Below are positions 9,520 through 18,544 of a stretch of DNA of 64,000 bases, piece by piece. Under the pieces are notes generated by a model. It did not search any database and was not told the DNA's origin. It saw only the letters and a list, made by a program, of their open reading frames with translations. A program made the translations under genes and the position numbers. The DNA is from Cupriavidus cauae. Lineage in GTDB: Bacteria > Pseudomonadota > Gammaproteobacteria > Burkholderiales > Burkholderiaceae. How positions within the stretch are numbered: the first letter of the stretch is position 1; each line of letters begins with the position of its first letter. The DNA lies in NCBI RefSeq assembly GCF_008632125.1, contig NZ_VWRN01000035.1, positions 124,001-188,000 on the forward strand, written 5' to 3'.

Positions 9520-10725
9520 TCATGCCAGCGCGTGCCTGCCCGCTGCAATCAGGATCGCGTCGTCCTGCGGCGTATGGACGCGGCTGCAGAGCACGTCGCG
9601 ATAGTGGCGCTCCAGCGGGTTGTTGCGGCTCAGTCCATGATTGCCGGCCAGTTGCAGCGCCAGTTCGACCGCGCGGATGGCGTTGCCGGTCACTGTGAAT
9701 TTCAAAAGCCCGCTGTCGCCGAATGACGGCGGCCGGCCGGCATCGACGCGCGCGGTCGCGTCGTCGAGCAGCGCCCGGTTTGCCTGCAGCAGCGCGGCGA
9801 TTTCTCCGATGATCTGCTGCACGCGAGGCAGGGTTGCCAACGGCGCGCCCAGGCTTGCCGGCGCACGGTTGCGCACGAAGTCGCGAATCCAGTCGAAGCC
9901 TGCGCGCGCCACTGCATCGTAGAGACTACCGAGCAGCACCACCATCCAGGCCTGCTGATCGGCATTGCCGTCGGTATCGGCCTGGCTGGCGGCCGCCGGC
10001 GCCCATTGCTCGGGCGGCCGGATGTCGACCGCATATTCCGGCGGAATCCACACATCGTCCAGCACCGTCTCGTGGCTGCCCGACGCGCGCAGCCCCAGGT
10101 GGTTCCAGTTCTCGATCACGCGAATGCCGCGTGCCGGATCGGCCGGACCCGGCACCAGGAACACGCCGACGCGCGGCTGCGGCTCGTCGGTGCGCGCCCA
10201 GACCGCCAGCCAGCGCAGGGCCGGGATGCCGGTGCAATAGAGCTTGCGCCCGTGCAGCCGCCAGCCGTCGGCGGTGCGCGTCGCCACCGTGCCCGGCAGT
10301 CCGCCTCGCGAAGGCGAGCCCAGTTCGGGCTCGACGCGCAGCGCGTTGATCAGCGCGCCCTCGGACACGGCGCTGTCGAACACCTGTTGCGCGACCGCCG
10401 AAGGCCAATGCCGGTCGTCGCGCGCGATCGCGCGGTGCTGCAGATAGGTCATCGTCAGCACCAGCGCAGTGGCGGCATCTCCCGCCGCCACTGCCCCAAC
10501 GATGCGGCGCGCCTGCGCCAGGTTCGCGCCGCCGCCACCATGGGGTTGCGGCACGACCTGCGCGATCAGGCCATGGCGATGCAGCAGTGCGAAGTTGTCG
10601 TGCGCGAAGCTGCCGTCGGCATCGTGCCGCGCGGCGTTGGCGGAGAAGGTGGCACGCAAGACATCCAGCGTTTCATCGAGGCGCGGCTCGCTGCTCGGCA
10701 GCCGGCGCAAGGCGGAGGAAGGCAT
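9520..10725 (-). CDS. DszC/SfnC-like acyl-CoA-dehydrogenase-fold flavoprotein
   Basis: A 401-residue protein with the three-part acyl-CoA dehydrogenase fold: helical N-terminus, central beta domain (about 120-230, with VGVFLVPGP and GLRASGSHETVLDDVWIPPEY) and C-terminal helical bundle ending LSRNNPLERHYRDVLCSRVH. The GSHET segment and the lack of the usual catalytic glutamate context resemble reduced-flavin monooxygenases of the DszC/SfnC type used on organosulfur compounds. It is divergent from an SsuD-like monooxygenase and an ABC transporter, which supports a sulfur-scavenging role. Start set at MPSSALRRL; an upstream extension to 10929 would overlap the neighbour's control region. An ordinary acyl-CoA dehydrogenase remains possible. 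Confidence 0.78.
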   Translation of the reverse strand: MPSSALRRLPSSEPRLDETLDVLRATFSANAARHDADGSFAHDNFALLHRHGLIAQVVPQPHGGGGANLAQARRIVGAVAAGDAATALVLTMTYLQHRAIARDDRHWPSAVAQQVFDSAVSEGALINALRVEPELGSPSRGGLPGTVATRTADGWRLHGRKLYCTGIPALRWLAVWARTDEPQPRVGVFLVPGPADPARGIRVIENWNHLGLRASGSHETVLDDVWIPPEYAVDIRPPEQWAPAAASQADTDGNADQQAWMVVLLGSLYDAVARAGFDWIRDFVRNRAPASLGAPLATLPRVQQIIGEIAALLQANRALLDDATARVDAGRPPSFGDSGLLKFTVTGNAIRAVELALQLAGNHGLSRNNPLERHYRDVLCSRVHTPQDDAILIAAGRHALA

Positions 10726-10906
10726 GGCGGTGGTTCCCTGTGCGGATTCGGATCGGCGCCTAGCGTAACGCCGCGATGCCGCTTCGATGAACGATGCAAA
10801 TCGAATATGGAGTCTCGTTTTTATTCGTTCGGCCGCGCGCGGGTTTGCCTTACGTTTGTCGCCAGATTCCGCCGCCGTGGCTGCAGCGGGCGACACAGGA
10901 GAACCC

Positions 10907-12019
10907 ATGAGCGTCGACATCATCGGCATGATCCAGAGCCAGAAGCAATCCGAGATCCATCCACCCAGTGGGCCCGCCGTCGATCGCGACTATGTGCGGG
11001 CTTTCGCGCAGGCGCATGAGCAGGCCGGCTTCGACCGCATCCTGGTGCCGCATCATTCCACCGGGCCGTCGGCCACGCTGACGATCTCGTATGCGGCCGC
11101 GGTGACCGAGCGCATTCACTTCATGCTGGCGCATCGCCCCGGCTTTACCGCGCCGACGCTGGCCGCGCGGCAGATCGCGACGCTGGACCAGTTCAGCGGC
11201 GGCCGGCTCGGCGTGCATGTGATCTCCGGCGGCTCGGACGACGAGCAGAAGCGCGATGGCGACTATCTCGATCACGACGAGCGCTATGCGCGCACCGACG
11301 AATATCTCGGCATCCTGCGCCGCATCTGGACCGAAGACGCGCCCTTCGATCACGAGGGCCGCTATTACCGCTTCCAGCGCGGCTTCTCCGAGGTCAAGCC
11401 CGCACAGCGGCCGCATGTGCCGATCTACTTCGGCGGGGCTTCGGCGCCGGCGATCGAAGTCGCCGGCAAGCACGCCGACGTCTATGCGCTGTGGGGCGAA
11501 TCGCTGGAGCAGGTGCGCGAGCTGACCACGGGGGTTCGTGCCGAGGCGGCGAAGCACGGCCGCCAGATCCGCTTCTCGGTGTCGTTCCGCCCGGTGCTGG
11601 CGGACACCGAGCAGAAGGCCTGGGAGCGTGCCGACCGCATTCTCGAACGCACCCGCGCGCTGCGCGTGCAGCAGGGCTACAGCCGCGGCGGGCCGCAGCA
11701 GAGCGAGGGCGCACGCCGCCTGCTGGCCGCCGCGGAGCAGGGCGATCGCGTCGATACCCGGCTGTGGACCGCGATCGCGCGCGAGACCGGCGGCCGCTCC
11801 AATTCGACCGGACTGGTCGGCACGCCCGAACAGGTCGCGCACGCGCTGCTCGACTACTACGACCTCGGCGTCACCACCTTCCTGATCCGCGGCTTCGATC
11901 CGCTCGACGATGCGATCGACTACGGCCGCGAGCTGATTCCGCGGCTGCGCGCGCTGGTGGCCGAACGCGACGCGCAGCGGGCGCTTGAACAAGGGCAGGG
12001 GCAACGGCAGGCGGCATGA
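10907..12019 (+). CDS. LLM-class flavin-dependent monooxygenase, SsuD-like
   Basis: A 370-residue bacterial-luciferase-like TIM-barrel monooxygenase. Features typical of the alkanesulfonate monooxygenase branch are TLAARQIATLDQFSGGRLG, HVISGGSDDEQ, the YYRF...SEVKP segment, and VPIYFGGASAPAIEVAGKH. Such enzymes use FMNH2 and oxygen to split C-S bonds, releasing sulfite and an aldehyde. AGGAGA ahead of the ATG fixes the start; the frame is open 40 codons upstream. It heads an apparent operon with the ABC transporter genes downstream. No flavin reductase gene was found in the window. Substrate inferred from context only. Confidence 0.88.
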   Translation: MSVDIIGMIQSQKQSEIHPPSGPAVDRDYVRAFAQAHEQAGFDRILVPHHSTGPSATLTISYAAAVTERIHFMLAHRPGFTAPTLAARQIATLDQFSGGRLGVHVISGGSDDEQKRDGDYLDHDERYARTDEYLGILRRIWTEDAPFDHEGRYYRFQRGFSEVKPAQRPHVPIYFGGASAPAIEVAGKHADVYALWGESLEQVRELTTGVRAEAAKHGRQIRFSVSFRPVLADTEQKAWERADRILERTRALRVQQGYSRGGPQQSEGARRLLAAAEQGDRVDTRLWTAIARETGGRSNSTGLVGTPEQVAHALLDYYDLGVTTFLIRGFDPLDDAIDYGRELIPRLRALVAERDAQRALEQGQGQRQAA

Positions 12020-12113
12020 GCCCGATTGCCGCGCCCGCAATGCGCGACAACACATACCAAGACCAAACCAAGACGAAATCAGGAACACCTGGAACCACGG
12101 GAGCCGTATCACC

Positions 12114-13142
12114 ATGAGCCAACTCGAATCCCCCGCCGATGCCAAGCCCGCCGCCGGACGGCGGCGCGACGTGCTGCGCCTGGCCGGCGCCGCGGCCCTC
12201 GCCGCGCCGGCGCTGATGCTCGGCCGGCGCGCCTGGTCCGCGCCGCGCAAGCTGACCTTTGCGTGGAATCAGAACTCGTTCTGCCTGACGCCGATCGTGG
12301 TCGCACAGGAAAAGGGCTTCTTCGAGAAGAACGGCCTGCAGGTCGATCTGATCAACTACAGCGGCTCCACCGACCAGCTGCTCGAATCGATCGCCACCGG
12401 CAAGGCCGACGCGGCCGTCGGCATGATCCACCGCTGGCTCAAGCCGCTGGAGGCGGGCTTCGACGTCAAGATCATCGGCAGCTCGCACGGCGGCTGCGTG
12501 CGGCTGGTCGGCGCGAAGGCGGCCGGCGTCACCAGTCTGCAGGCGCTGAAGGGCAAGACCGTCGGCGTCAGCGACCTGGCCGCGCCGGGCAAGCACTTCT
12601 TCACGATCCTGCTGGCCAAGAACGGCATCGACCCGGACAAGGACGTGACCTGGCGCCAGTATCCGGCTGACCTGCTCGGCGTGGCGGTCGACAAGGGCGA
12701 GATCCAGGCGATTGCCGACGGCGATCCGAATCTCTATCTGCTGGAGAAGCGCACCAACGGCGCCTACGTCGAACTGGCGACCAATCTGAGCGGCGAGTAT
12801 GCGCGCAAGGTCTGCTGCGTGGTCGGCGCGCGCGGCGAACTGGTGCGCAACGACCGTCCGGCCGCGTCGGCACTGGCGCGCGCGATCGTGCAGGCCACCG
12901 ACTTCGTGCACGAGAACCCGAACGAGGCCGCCAGGGTGTTCGCCAAGTACTCGCCGAAGATCTCGCTGGACGATCTGCGCAAGCTCTACGCGACGCTGAC
13001 CTATACCCATCATCCGACCGGCATCGACCTGCGCGACGAGATCGCGTTCTATGCCGACGATTTCCGCCGGATCGGCGTGATCAAGAAGACCACCGATCCG
13101 CAACGCCTGGCGCAGCATGTCTATGCCAATGTCCTGGGATAA
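12114..13142 (+). CDS. ABC transporter substrate-binding protein (SsuA/NMT1-like), Tat-exported
   Basis: A 342-residue periplasmic receptor. GRRRDVLRLAGAAALAAPA near residue 20 is a twin-arginine signal. The mature part starts RKLTFAWNQNSFCLTPIVVAQEKGFFEKNGL in two overlapping motifs typical of SsuA/TauA/NMT1 proteins (TFAWNQNSFCLTPIVVAQEK, then GFFEKNGLQVDL). The next gene encodes the permease, only three bases on. The ligand is likely a sulfonate or related compound, given the monooxygenase upstream, but nitrate-, taurine- and thiamine-precursor-type receptors share this fold. Confidence 0.88.
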   Translation: MSQLESPADAKPAAGRRRDVLRLAGAAALAAPALMLGRRAWSAPRKLTFAWNQNSFCLTPIVVAQEKGFFEKNGLQVDLINYSGSTDQLLESIATGKADAAVGMIHRWLKPLEAGFDVKIIGSSHGGCVRLVGAKAAGVTSLQALKGKTVGVSDLAAPGKHFFTILLAKNGIDPDKDVTWRQYPADLLGVAVDKGEIQAIADGDPNLYLLEKRTNGAYVELATNLSGEYARKVCCVVGARGELVRNDRPAASALARAIVQATDFVHENPNEAARVFAKYSPKISLDDLRKLYATLTYTHHPTGIDLRDEIAFYADDFRRIGVIKKTTDPQRLAQHVYANVLG

Positions 13143-13145
13143 ATC

Positions 13146-14249
13146 ATGAGTACGCATCAACCTGCGTTCGAGGGCGCGCGCGATGCCGGCCGGGCGGCGC
13201 GCCGGGCCGGACGCGCTTCGGCCTCCGCCTCGCCCTCGGTGGCTTCGATCACGGCTGCCGGCGCAGCTGCGAGCGCGGCCGCGCCGGCACAATGGCCCGT
13301 CGGTTACGTTGCCGCGCTGGCATGGGCGGGCTTCGGCCTGCTGACCTGGCGCTGGCCCAACCGCGTGGCCGGCTTCAGCGACTGGGCCTATACCGCCGAG
13401 CTCGGCGTCGCGGCGCTGGCCGTGGCGGCGGCGCTGGCGCTGTCCGCGGCGATCGGTGCGCGCGTGTGGGCCGGGCGCCGCGGCTGGACGGCGCTGCGCG
13501 GCGCCGGACCCTGGCTGGTCGCGCTGCCGCTGGTGCTGGCCGGCTGGGAGTTCCTGACCGCCAAGACCGGAACCTTGCCGACGCCGTTCTTCGCGCCGCC
13601 GCAGGCGCTGATCGAGGTCTATCTCGACGACTGGCGCCGGCTCGGCGACAGCGCGCTGAACACGCTGAAGCTGCTCGGCTTCGGTGTCGCGCACGGCGCG
13701 GTGGTCGGTTTCCTGATCGGCGTCTCGATCGGCTGGTCGCGGCGGATCGGCTATTGGGTGCATCCGGTGCTGCGCGTGCTCGGCCCCTTGCCGTCGACGG
13801 CCCTGCTGCCGCTGACCTTCTACTTCTTCCCGTCCAGCTATTCGGCCGCGGTGTTCCTGATCGCGCTGGCCACGGCTTTTCCGGTGGCGGTGCTGACGTG
13901 GTCGGGCGTTGCCAGCGTCGACAAGCGCTACTACGACGTGGCGCGCACGATGGGGGCGTCGGGCTGGTTCCTGGTGCTGCGCGTGGCGATTCCGGCGGCC
14001 TTGCCGCAGGTGTTCGTCGGCCTGTTCATGGGGCTGGGCGCGTCGTTCTCGGTGCTGGTCACCGCCGAGATGATGGGCGTCAAGTCGGGGCTCGGCTGGT
14101 ACCTGACCTGGGCGCAGGGCTGGGCCTCCTACGTCAACATGTACGCGGCGCTGATCGTGATGGCGCTGCTGTTTTCCGGGGTGATCACGCTGCTGTTCGC
14201 GCTGCGCGACCGGGCACTGTCGTGGCAGAAGGGGACCGTCAAATGGTGA
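13146..14249 (+). CDS. ABC transporter permease (SsuC/TauC-like)
   Basis: A 367-residue inner-membrane permease. An Ala-rich, unusually long N-terminus (about 50 residues) precedes two extra hydrophobic segments, then the BPD_transp_1 domain from about residue 175 onward. The EAA-type loop that contacts the ATPase reads ARTMGASGWFLVLRVAIPAA. Its stop overlaps the start of the ATPase gene by seven bases (ATGGTGA), so the two are translationally coupled. Confidence 0.9.
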   Translation: MSTHQPAFEGARDAGRAARRAGRASASASPSVASITAAGAAASAAAPAQWPVGYVAALAWAGFGLLTWRWPNRVAGFSDWAYTAELGVAALAVAAALALSAAIGARVWAGRRGWTALRGAGPWLVALPLVLAGWEFLTAKTGTLPTPFFAPPQALIEVYLDDWRRLGDSALNTLKLLGFGVAHGAVVGFLIGVSIGWSRRIGYWVHPVLRVLGPLPSTALLPLTFYFFPSSYSAAVFLIALATAFPVAVLTWSGVASVDKRYYDVARTMGASGWFLVLRVAIPAALPQVFVGLFMGLGASFSVLVTAEMMGVKSGLGWYLTWAQGWASYVNMYAALIVMALLFSGVITLLFALRDRALSWQKGTVKW

Positions 14250-15109
14250 GCGCGGCGATTGCGGACAAGGCAAAGGCGACCGCGGTGCAGGGACCGGCTG
14301 GGTTGCATCCACAAAAGAACGACGGGACGGGTGGGGTCATTGAGCGCGAGGGAGCCGGCGCGCGCATCGAGGTACGACAGGTCAGCCACTGGTTCGGGGA
14401 CGGCGAGACACGGCTGCAGGTGCTCGACCGGGTCGATCTGAAGGTAGAGCCGGGGGAATTCGTTGCGCTGCTGGGGCCCAGCGGCTGCGGCAAGTCGACC
14501 TTGCTGCGACTGGTTGCGGGCCTCGATGCGCCGGTGGAGGGTCGAATCCTGCAGGACGGCGCGACGATCGCCGAGCCGGACCCGGCGCGCATCGTCGTGT
14601 TCCAGGACCCGACGCTGTTTCCGTGGCGGCGCGTCTGGGACAACGTGGCCTTGGGCCTGCAGGCGCGCGGCCTGCTCGGCCGCGAACATCATCGCGTCGA
14701 CGCGGCGCTCGAACGCGTGGGCCTGAAGGACTTCGCGCGCGCCTTTCCGCATCAGCTGTCGGGCGGCATGGCGCAGCGCGTGGCGCTGGCACGTGCGCTG
14801 GTCAACGATCCGCGCCTGCTGGTCCTGGACGAGCCGCTCGGCAAGCTCGATTCGCTGACGCGGCTGGCGATGCAGAGCGAGCTGGTCGCGCTGTGGCAAC
14901 GCGCCGGGTTCTCGGCCCTGCTGGTCACGCACGATGTCGAGGAGGCGCTGTTCCTGGCGCAGCGCGTGATCGTGTTCAGCGATCGGCCGGCGCGCATCCG
15001 CGCGGAGATCGAGGTCGATCTGCCGTATCCGCGCCATCGCGGCGATCCGCGGCTGACCGAGATGCGGCACGAGGCGCTGCGGCATCTGGGACTGGACGCG
15101 AGCTGGTGA
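14243..15109 (+). CDS. ABC transporter ATP-binding protein (SsuB/TauB-like)
   Basis: A 288-residue ATPase that energises the upstream permease. Walker A is GPSGCGKST, the Q-loop region reads VVFQDPTLFPWRRV, the signature is LSGGMAQR, Walker B is LLVLDEP and the switch histidine lies in LLVTHDVEEA. About 45 extra residues precede the usual start of the domain. The frame is open far upstream inside the permease gene, but the overlapping ATG is the natural coupled start. The stop codon is followed immediately by a 12-bp tandem array. Confidence 0.93.
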   Translation: MVSAAIADKAKATAVQGPAGLHPQKNDGTGGVIEREGAGARIEVRQVSHWFGDGETRLQVLDRVDLKVEPGEFVALLGPSGCGKSTLLRLVAGLDAPVEGRILQDGATIAEPDPARIVVFQDPTLFPWRRVWDNVALGLQARGLLGREHHRVDAALERVGLKDFARAFPHQLSGGMAQRVALARALVNDPRLLVLDEPLGKLDSLTRLAMQSELVALWQRAGFSALLVTHDVEEALFLAQRVIVFSDRPARIRAEIEVDLPYPRHRGDPRLTEMRHEALRHLGLDASW

Positions 15110-15228
15110 TGGAGGAAGCGTTGCGGGAGGCGTTGGAGGGGGCGTTGGAGGGGGCGTTGGAGGGTGCGTTGAAGGAGGCGTTGGCGCAAGCGTTGAACGC
15201 AGCGTCGGGGGGAGCCTTCGGTGACGCC
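15109..15228. repeat. tandem array, ten 12-bp units, directly after the ATPase stop codon
   Basis: Ten units in exact 12-base phase with core TTGGAGGGGGCG; two central copies are identical and the outer ones diverge. The first unit begins on the last base of the ATPase stop codon. A 46-codon frame (ATG at 15109) runs through it, encoding a repetitive Ala/Leu/Glu peptide (EGALEGALEGAL). It has no homology that I recognise and is better read as an open by-product of a 12-base period than as a gene. Confidence 0.85.
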
Positions 15229-15245
15229 GCGGCGCGAACGGTCCG

Positions 15246-16433
15246 ATGAACGGCGTGGTATTGCCGCCCTGGCTCGATACGCTGTTGGCCATCGTCGAGC
15301 AGGCGCAGTTCGGCCTGCTGCGGCTATGGCACTGGCTGGGGCTGACCGGCGACGCGCACGGACAGCCGGCCTGGCCCTGGAGCCATCGCATCGCCGGCGA
15401 AACGCTGCTGATCGATCTCGGCGTGGCAAGGCAACTGGCGTGGACAGGGATCGCCGTCGCGCTGTCGCTGGTGGCGATTGTGCTTGCGCTGCCATGGCGG
15501 CGCCGGCGCGTGCTGTTGCTGACGATCGCGGCCGCGAGCCTGCTGTTTGCACCCTGGCCTGCGCCGGCGCTGCTGTTCGTGCCGGCGGCGCCGACCAGCT
15601 TTCATGCGAGTCCGACCGGATTTTCTGTGGAAGCGATTGCCGTCGGCGCGCGAATCTATGGGCAGCATTGCGCGGCCTGCCACGGCGACGACGGCCGCGG
15701 CGAAGGGCCGATGGCGGCGACGCTGCCGCGTTGGCCGCCAACGCTGGTCGGCCCCTTGCTCGGACGCCGTGCCGATGGCGAGCTGTTCTGGCATATCGCC
15801 GATGGCATGCGCGATGACGATGGCCGCCTCGTGATGCCGGCGTTTGCCGGCGTATTGCGCGATGACGAAATCTGGGCCGTGCTCGACTACGCCAAGGCGC
15901 TCGCGGCGGGCGAGGGTGCGAAGTCGGCCGGCAGCTGGCCGATGGCGGTACCGGTTCCCGATATGGCGATACGCTGCGGCGCCGATGCGCCGCGCCGGCT
16001 GGCGCGGTGGCGCGACGGCCAGCGGCTGCGGCTGGTCGCCTTCGACGGCTCGCCCGATCGCATTCCGCTCGAGGATCCACGCTTTCTCACGCTGCTGGTG
16101 ACGCCCGACGGCAGGCCGCCCGCCGCCGTGCCGCAGTTTCGCAGCGAGTGCACGGCGGTGTCGCCGCAGGCCTGGGATATCGTCGCGCGGCTTGGCGGCG
16201 TCGCGCCGGAACGCCTTGCCGGCACCGAGCTGCTGGCCGATCGCAACGGCTGGCTGCGTGCACGCGGCACGCCGCAGCAGAAGGGCTGGTCCGATGCCGA
16301 TCTGCTGTGCGAGTCGGGCCAGCCGGCGAAGTCAGCATCGGGCGGCAAGCCTGCACCCGATGGGCTGACTGCGCTGCTGTTGCGGATGGACGCCGAGCCG
16401 GTGCGCTTCGTCAAGGGCGGGATCGTGCATTAG
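15246..16433 (+). CDS. membrane-anchored monohaem cytochrome c protein
   Basis: A 395-residue protein. Two hydrophobic segments (about 62-80 and 85-110) are followed by a class I cytochrome c domain with haem motif CAACHGDDGRG near residue 140 and a likely Met ligand in VMPAFAGVL. The C-terminal 170 residues (from about PVPDMAIRCG) have no family I recognise and carry three further cysteines. It follows the ABC operon on the same strand after the 12-bp array and could share its transcript. A cytochrome is not a normal partner of a sulfonate transporter; it might take electrons from a periplasmic sulfite- or thiosulfate-type oxidation, but no such enzyme is encoded here. Confidence 0.75.
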   Translation: MNGVVLPPWLDTLLAIVEQAQFGLLRLWHWLGLTGDAHGQPAWPWSHRIAGETLLIDLGVARQLAWTGIAVALSLVAIVLALPWRRRRVLLLTIAAASLLFAPWPAPALLFVPAAPTSFHASPTGFSVEAIAVGARIYGQHCAACHGDDGRGEGPMAATLPRWPPTLVGPLLGRRADGELFWHIADGMRDDDGRLVMPAFAGVLRDDEIWAVLDYAKALAAGEGAKSAGSWPMAVPVPDMAIRCGADAPRRLARWRDGQRLRLVAFDGSPDRIPLEDPRFLTLLVTPDGRPPAAVPQFRSECTAVSPQAWDIVARLGGVAPERLAGTELLADRNGWLRARGTPQQKGWSDADLLCESGQPAKSASGGKPAPDGLTALLLRMDAEPVRFVKGGIVH

Positions 16434-16538
16434 CGGAAGGCCGGCAAGCGGAGCGCGGCCGTGAGCCGCGGTGAGCGGGGGGGGGGCGGCGGTGAGCGGC
16501 AGTGCGCGGCGCTGTGCGGTGGCGTGCAGCATTGCGCC
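16434..16538. repeat. G-rich junction with a 10-base G run
   Basis: The gap between the convergent cytochrome and LysR genes is built of loose GGTGAGCGGC-like words and holds an uninterrupted run of ten G (16477-16486). The run lies outside both genes, so changes in its length would not shift a reading frame. Confidence 0.55.
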
Positions 16539-17426
16539 TTACCGCTTCATCATCGCCACCAGCGTATCGACGAAGTCCAGCGCCAGCCGCGACAGCGGCT
16601 CGGTCTCGACATGGAAGATCTGCGCCGATGCCATGACGCGGGTCTTGACCGGCACCGCGACGATGTCGGGCCAGCTCTGGCCGAACACGGTCATCGCATC
16701 GACCAGCGCGATGCCGGCGCCGGCCTGCGCCAACGCACGGGCGACGTGGGCCTGTTCCACCTGCACGCTGAAATCGGGCTGGTCCGCCTCGCCGCCGAAC
16801 ATCTCGCGGATCAGCAGGCCGAACGGCACGTCGTCGCCGTAGCCGATCAGCGCCTCGCCGGCCAGTTCGGCCGGCCGCACGGCACTGCGCCCGGCAAGCC
16901 GATGGCCCTCGGGCACCAGCGCGACCAGCGGATTGCGCGCCAGCACGCGCGCCTCCAGATTCGGGTGCGTCAGCGGCATGGTCGACACGCCCAGCTCGAC
17001 CTGCCCCGACAGCAGCGCGCGCAGCATATTGGCCGGAATCTGCGTGCGCACGACGATCCGCACTTCGGGATGCGCCAGGCGGAAGCGCGCGATCGCGCGC
17101 GGCAGCACCGTCTGCCCCAGATTGGGGCTGCACGACACACGCAGGCTGCCGGTGCGGTTCGCCGCCAGGTCCTCGGCGATCTCGTTGACGCGCTCGATGC
17201 CCTCGTAGACCGAGTTGACCTCGGCCAGCATGCGGCGCGCTTCCGGCGTCGGATACAGCCTTCCCTTGGTGCGGCGAAACAGCGCGAAGCCCAGGCGCTG
17301 CTCGGTATGCGACAGCAGGCGGCTGATTGCCGGCTGCGAGACGTACAGCAGCTTGGCGGCGGCGCTGATGGAGCCCGTCAGCATCACCGCGCGAAAGACT
17401 TCGATCTGGCGCAGATTGATTTTCAT
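16539..17426 (-). CDS. LysR-family transcriptional regulator
   Basis: A 295-residue LysR protein: helix-turn-helix at 1-60 (LRQIEVFRAVMLTGSISAAA, VSQPAISRLLSHTEQRLG) and an effector domain. It resembles the NocR/OccR branch, whose members often control opine or amino-acid catabolism, and it is divergent from an ornithine-cyclodeaminase-family gene, which fits. The shared 116-base gap holds two short palindromes suited to LysR binding. Confidence 0.93.
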   Translation of the reverse strand: MKINLRQIEVFRAVMLTGSISAAAKLLYVSQPAISRLLSHTEQRLGFALFRRTKGRLYPTPEARRMLAEVNSVYEGIERVNEIAEDLAANRTGSLRVSCSPNLGQTVLPRAIARFRLAHPEVRIVVRTQIPANMLRALLSGQVELGVSTMPLTHPNLEARVLARNPLVALVPEGHRLAGRSAVRPAELAGEALIGYGDDVPFGLLIREMFGGEADQPDFSVQVEQAHVARALAQAGAGIALVDAMTVFGQSWPDIVAVPVKTRVMASAQIFHVETEPLSRLALDFVDTLVAMMKR

Positions 17427-17430
17427 GACA

Positions 17431-17476
17431 TAACACGATGTTAAGCATTACCGATATATAAGCATATGACAGTCAT
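17431..17476. promoter_or_regulatory. probable LysR binding region between divergent genes
   Basis: TAACACGATGTTA (17431-17443) and ATGACAGTCAT (17466-17476) are palindromes in the gap between the LysR gene and the divergent enzyme gene. Both sit within about ten bases to 80 bases of the two starts. A binding role is inferred from LysR family habit. Confidence 0.5.
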
Positions 17477-17542
17477 GGCCGCGCTCCCTACACTGATTTC
17501 GACGAATCCACGATTCGACGATCCACGACATCAGGAGACGGT

Positions 17543-18544
17543 ATGAGCGACATCCATCTGACCTACCTCAACGGCAAGGACATCGCGCAGCTGGCGATGA
17601 CCGACGCGGAGATCCTTGCCGCGGTCGAGCAGGGGCTGGTGGCGCAGGGCAATGGGCAGACCGTGATCGAGCCGCGCATGCATCTGATCCCGGACCCCGC
17701 CTTCAACGGGCACTTCAATGTGCTGCGCGGTTATGTCGCGCCGCTCGGGCTGGCGGGGGTCAAGATCGTCGGCGACTTCGTCGACAACTACAAGCAGGGC
17801 CTGCCGTCGGAAATGGCGCTGCTGAACCTGTTCGACCCGCGCACCGGCATGCCGGTCGCCGTGATCGACGCGACTTTCATCACCGATGCCCGCACGGGGG
17901 CGCTGACCGCGCTGGGCGCGCGTCATCTGGCGCGGCGCAACAGCAAGGTGCTCGGCCATATCGGCGCGCGCGGGACCTCGTACTGGAATATCCGGCTGCT
18001 CGACAGCCTGTTCGACTTCGACGAGATCCGCGTGCACTCGCGCCGCCCCGAAAGCCGCAACGCGTTCGCCGCCAGGCTGGAGCGCGACCTGGGCAAGCCG
18101 ATCGTCGTGACCGAGGACTGGGAGTCGTGCGTGCGCGGCGCCGATATCGTCGTCGAAGCCTCGCGGCTGGAACGGCCGACGCCGCTGCTGAAGACCGAAT
18201 GGATCTCGCGCGGCGCCTTCGTCGTGCCCTACGGCACGATGAGCGCGGTCGAGCTGTCGCTGACCGACATCATGGACAAGCTGGTGGTCGACGACTGGAG
18301 CCAGTGCAAGGGAGGCATGTTCGGCTCGCTGCGCGCCCATGTCGAGGCCGGCAAGCTGTCGGAGCAGACGCTGTACGCCGAGCTCGGCGAGATCGTTGCC
18401 GGCCGCAAGCCCGGGCGGCAGAGCGACGACGAGACCAATCTGTTCTGGCATCGCGGCCTGTCGCTCAGCGATATCGCGCTCGGCCACGCGATCATGCAGA
18501 AGGCGCAGCGCATGGGCATCGGGCAAAGGCTGGTCTACGCATGA
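17543..18544 (+). CDS. ornithine cyclodeaminase / mu-crystallin family protein
   Basis: A 333-residue NAD(P)-dependent enzyme of the OCD/mu-crystallin family. Motifs include MHLIPDP, GVKIVGDF, MALLNLFDPRTGMPVAVIDA, TDARTGALTALGARHLAR and the dinucleotide-binding part near residue 140 (VLGHIGARG). Members deaminate ornithine, reduce cyclic imino acids or act as alanine/opine-type dehydrogenases, so the substrate is not set. AGGAGA precedes the ATG. The next gene overlaps by four bases (ATGA), showing coupling to the PhnD-like protein. Confidence 0.88.
   Translation: MSDIHLTYLNGKDIAQLAMTDAEILAAVEQGLVAQGNGQTVIEPRMHLIPDPAFNGHFNVLRGYVAPLGLAGVKIVGDFVDNYKQGLPSEMALLNLFDPRTGMPVAVIDATFITDARTGALTALGARHLARRNSKVLGHIGARGTSYWNIRLLDSLFDFDEIRVHSRRPESRNAFAARLERDLGKPIVVTEDWESCVRGADIVVEASRLERPTPLLKTEWISRGAFVVPYGTMSAVELSLTDIMDKLVVDDWSQCKGGMFGSLRAHVEAGKLSEQTLYAELGEIVAGRKPGRQSDDETNLFWHRGLSLSDIALGHAIMQKAQRMGIGQRLVYA

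Noticed and set aside
11871-14312. Open frame of 813 codons antisense to the ABC operon
   Set aside because: Low-complexity Arg/Gln/His composition and no motif; the sense genes are clear.
15109-15249. Small gene encoding a 46-residue Leu/Ala/Glu peptide
   Set aside because: Any 12-base repeat stays open in all frames lacking a stop; no independent evidence of selection.
16477-16486. Phase-variable poly-G tract
   Set aside because: The G10 run lies in a convergent gap outside both genes and away from their promoters, so switching is unlikely.
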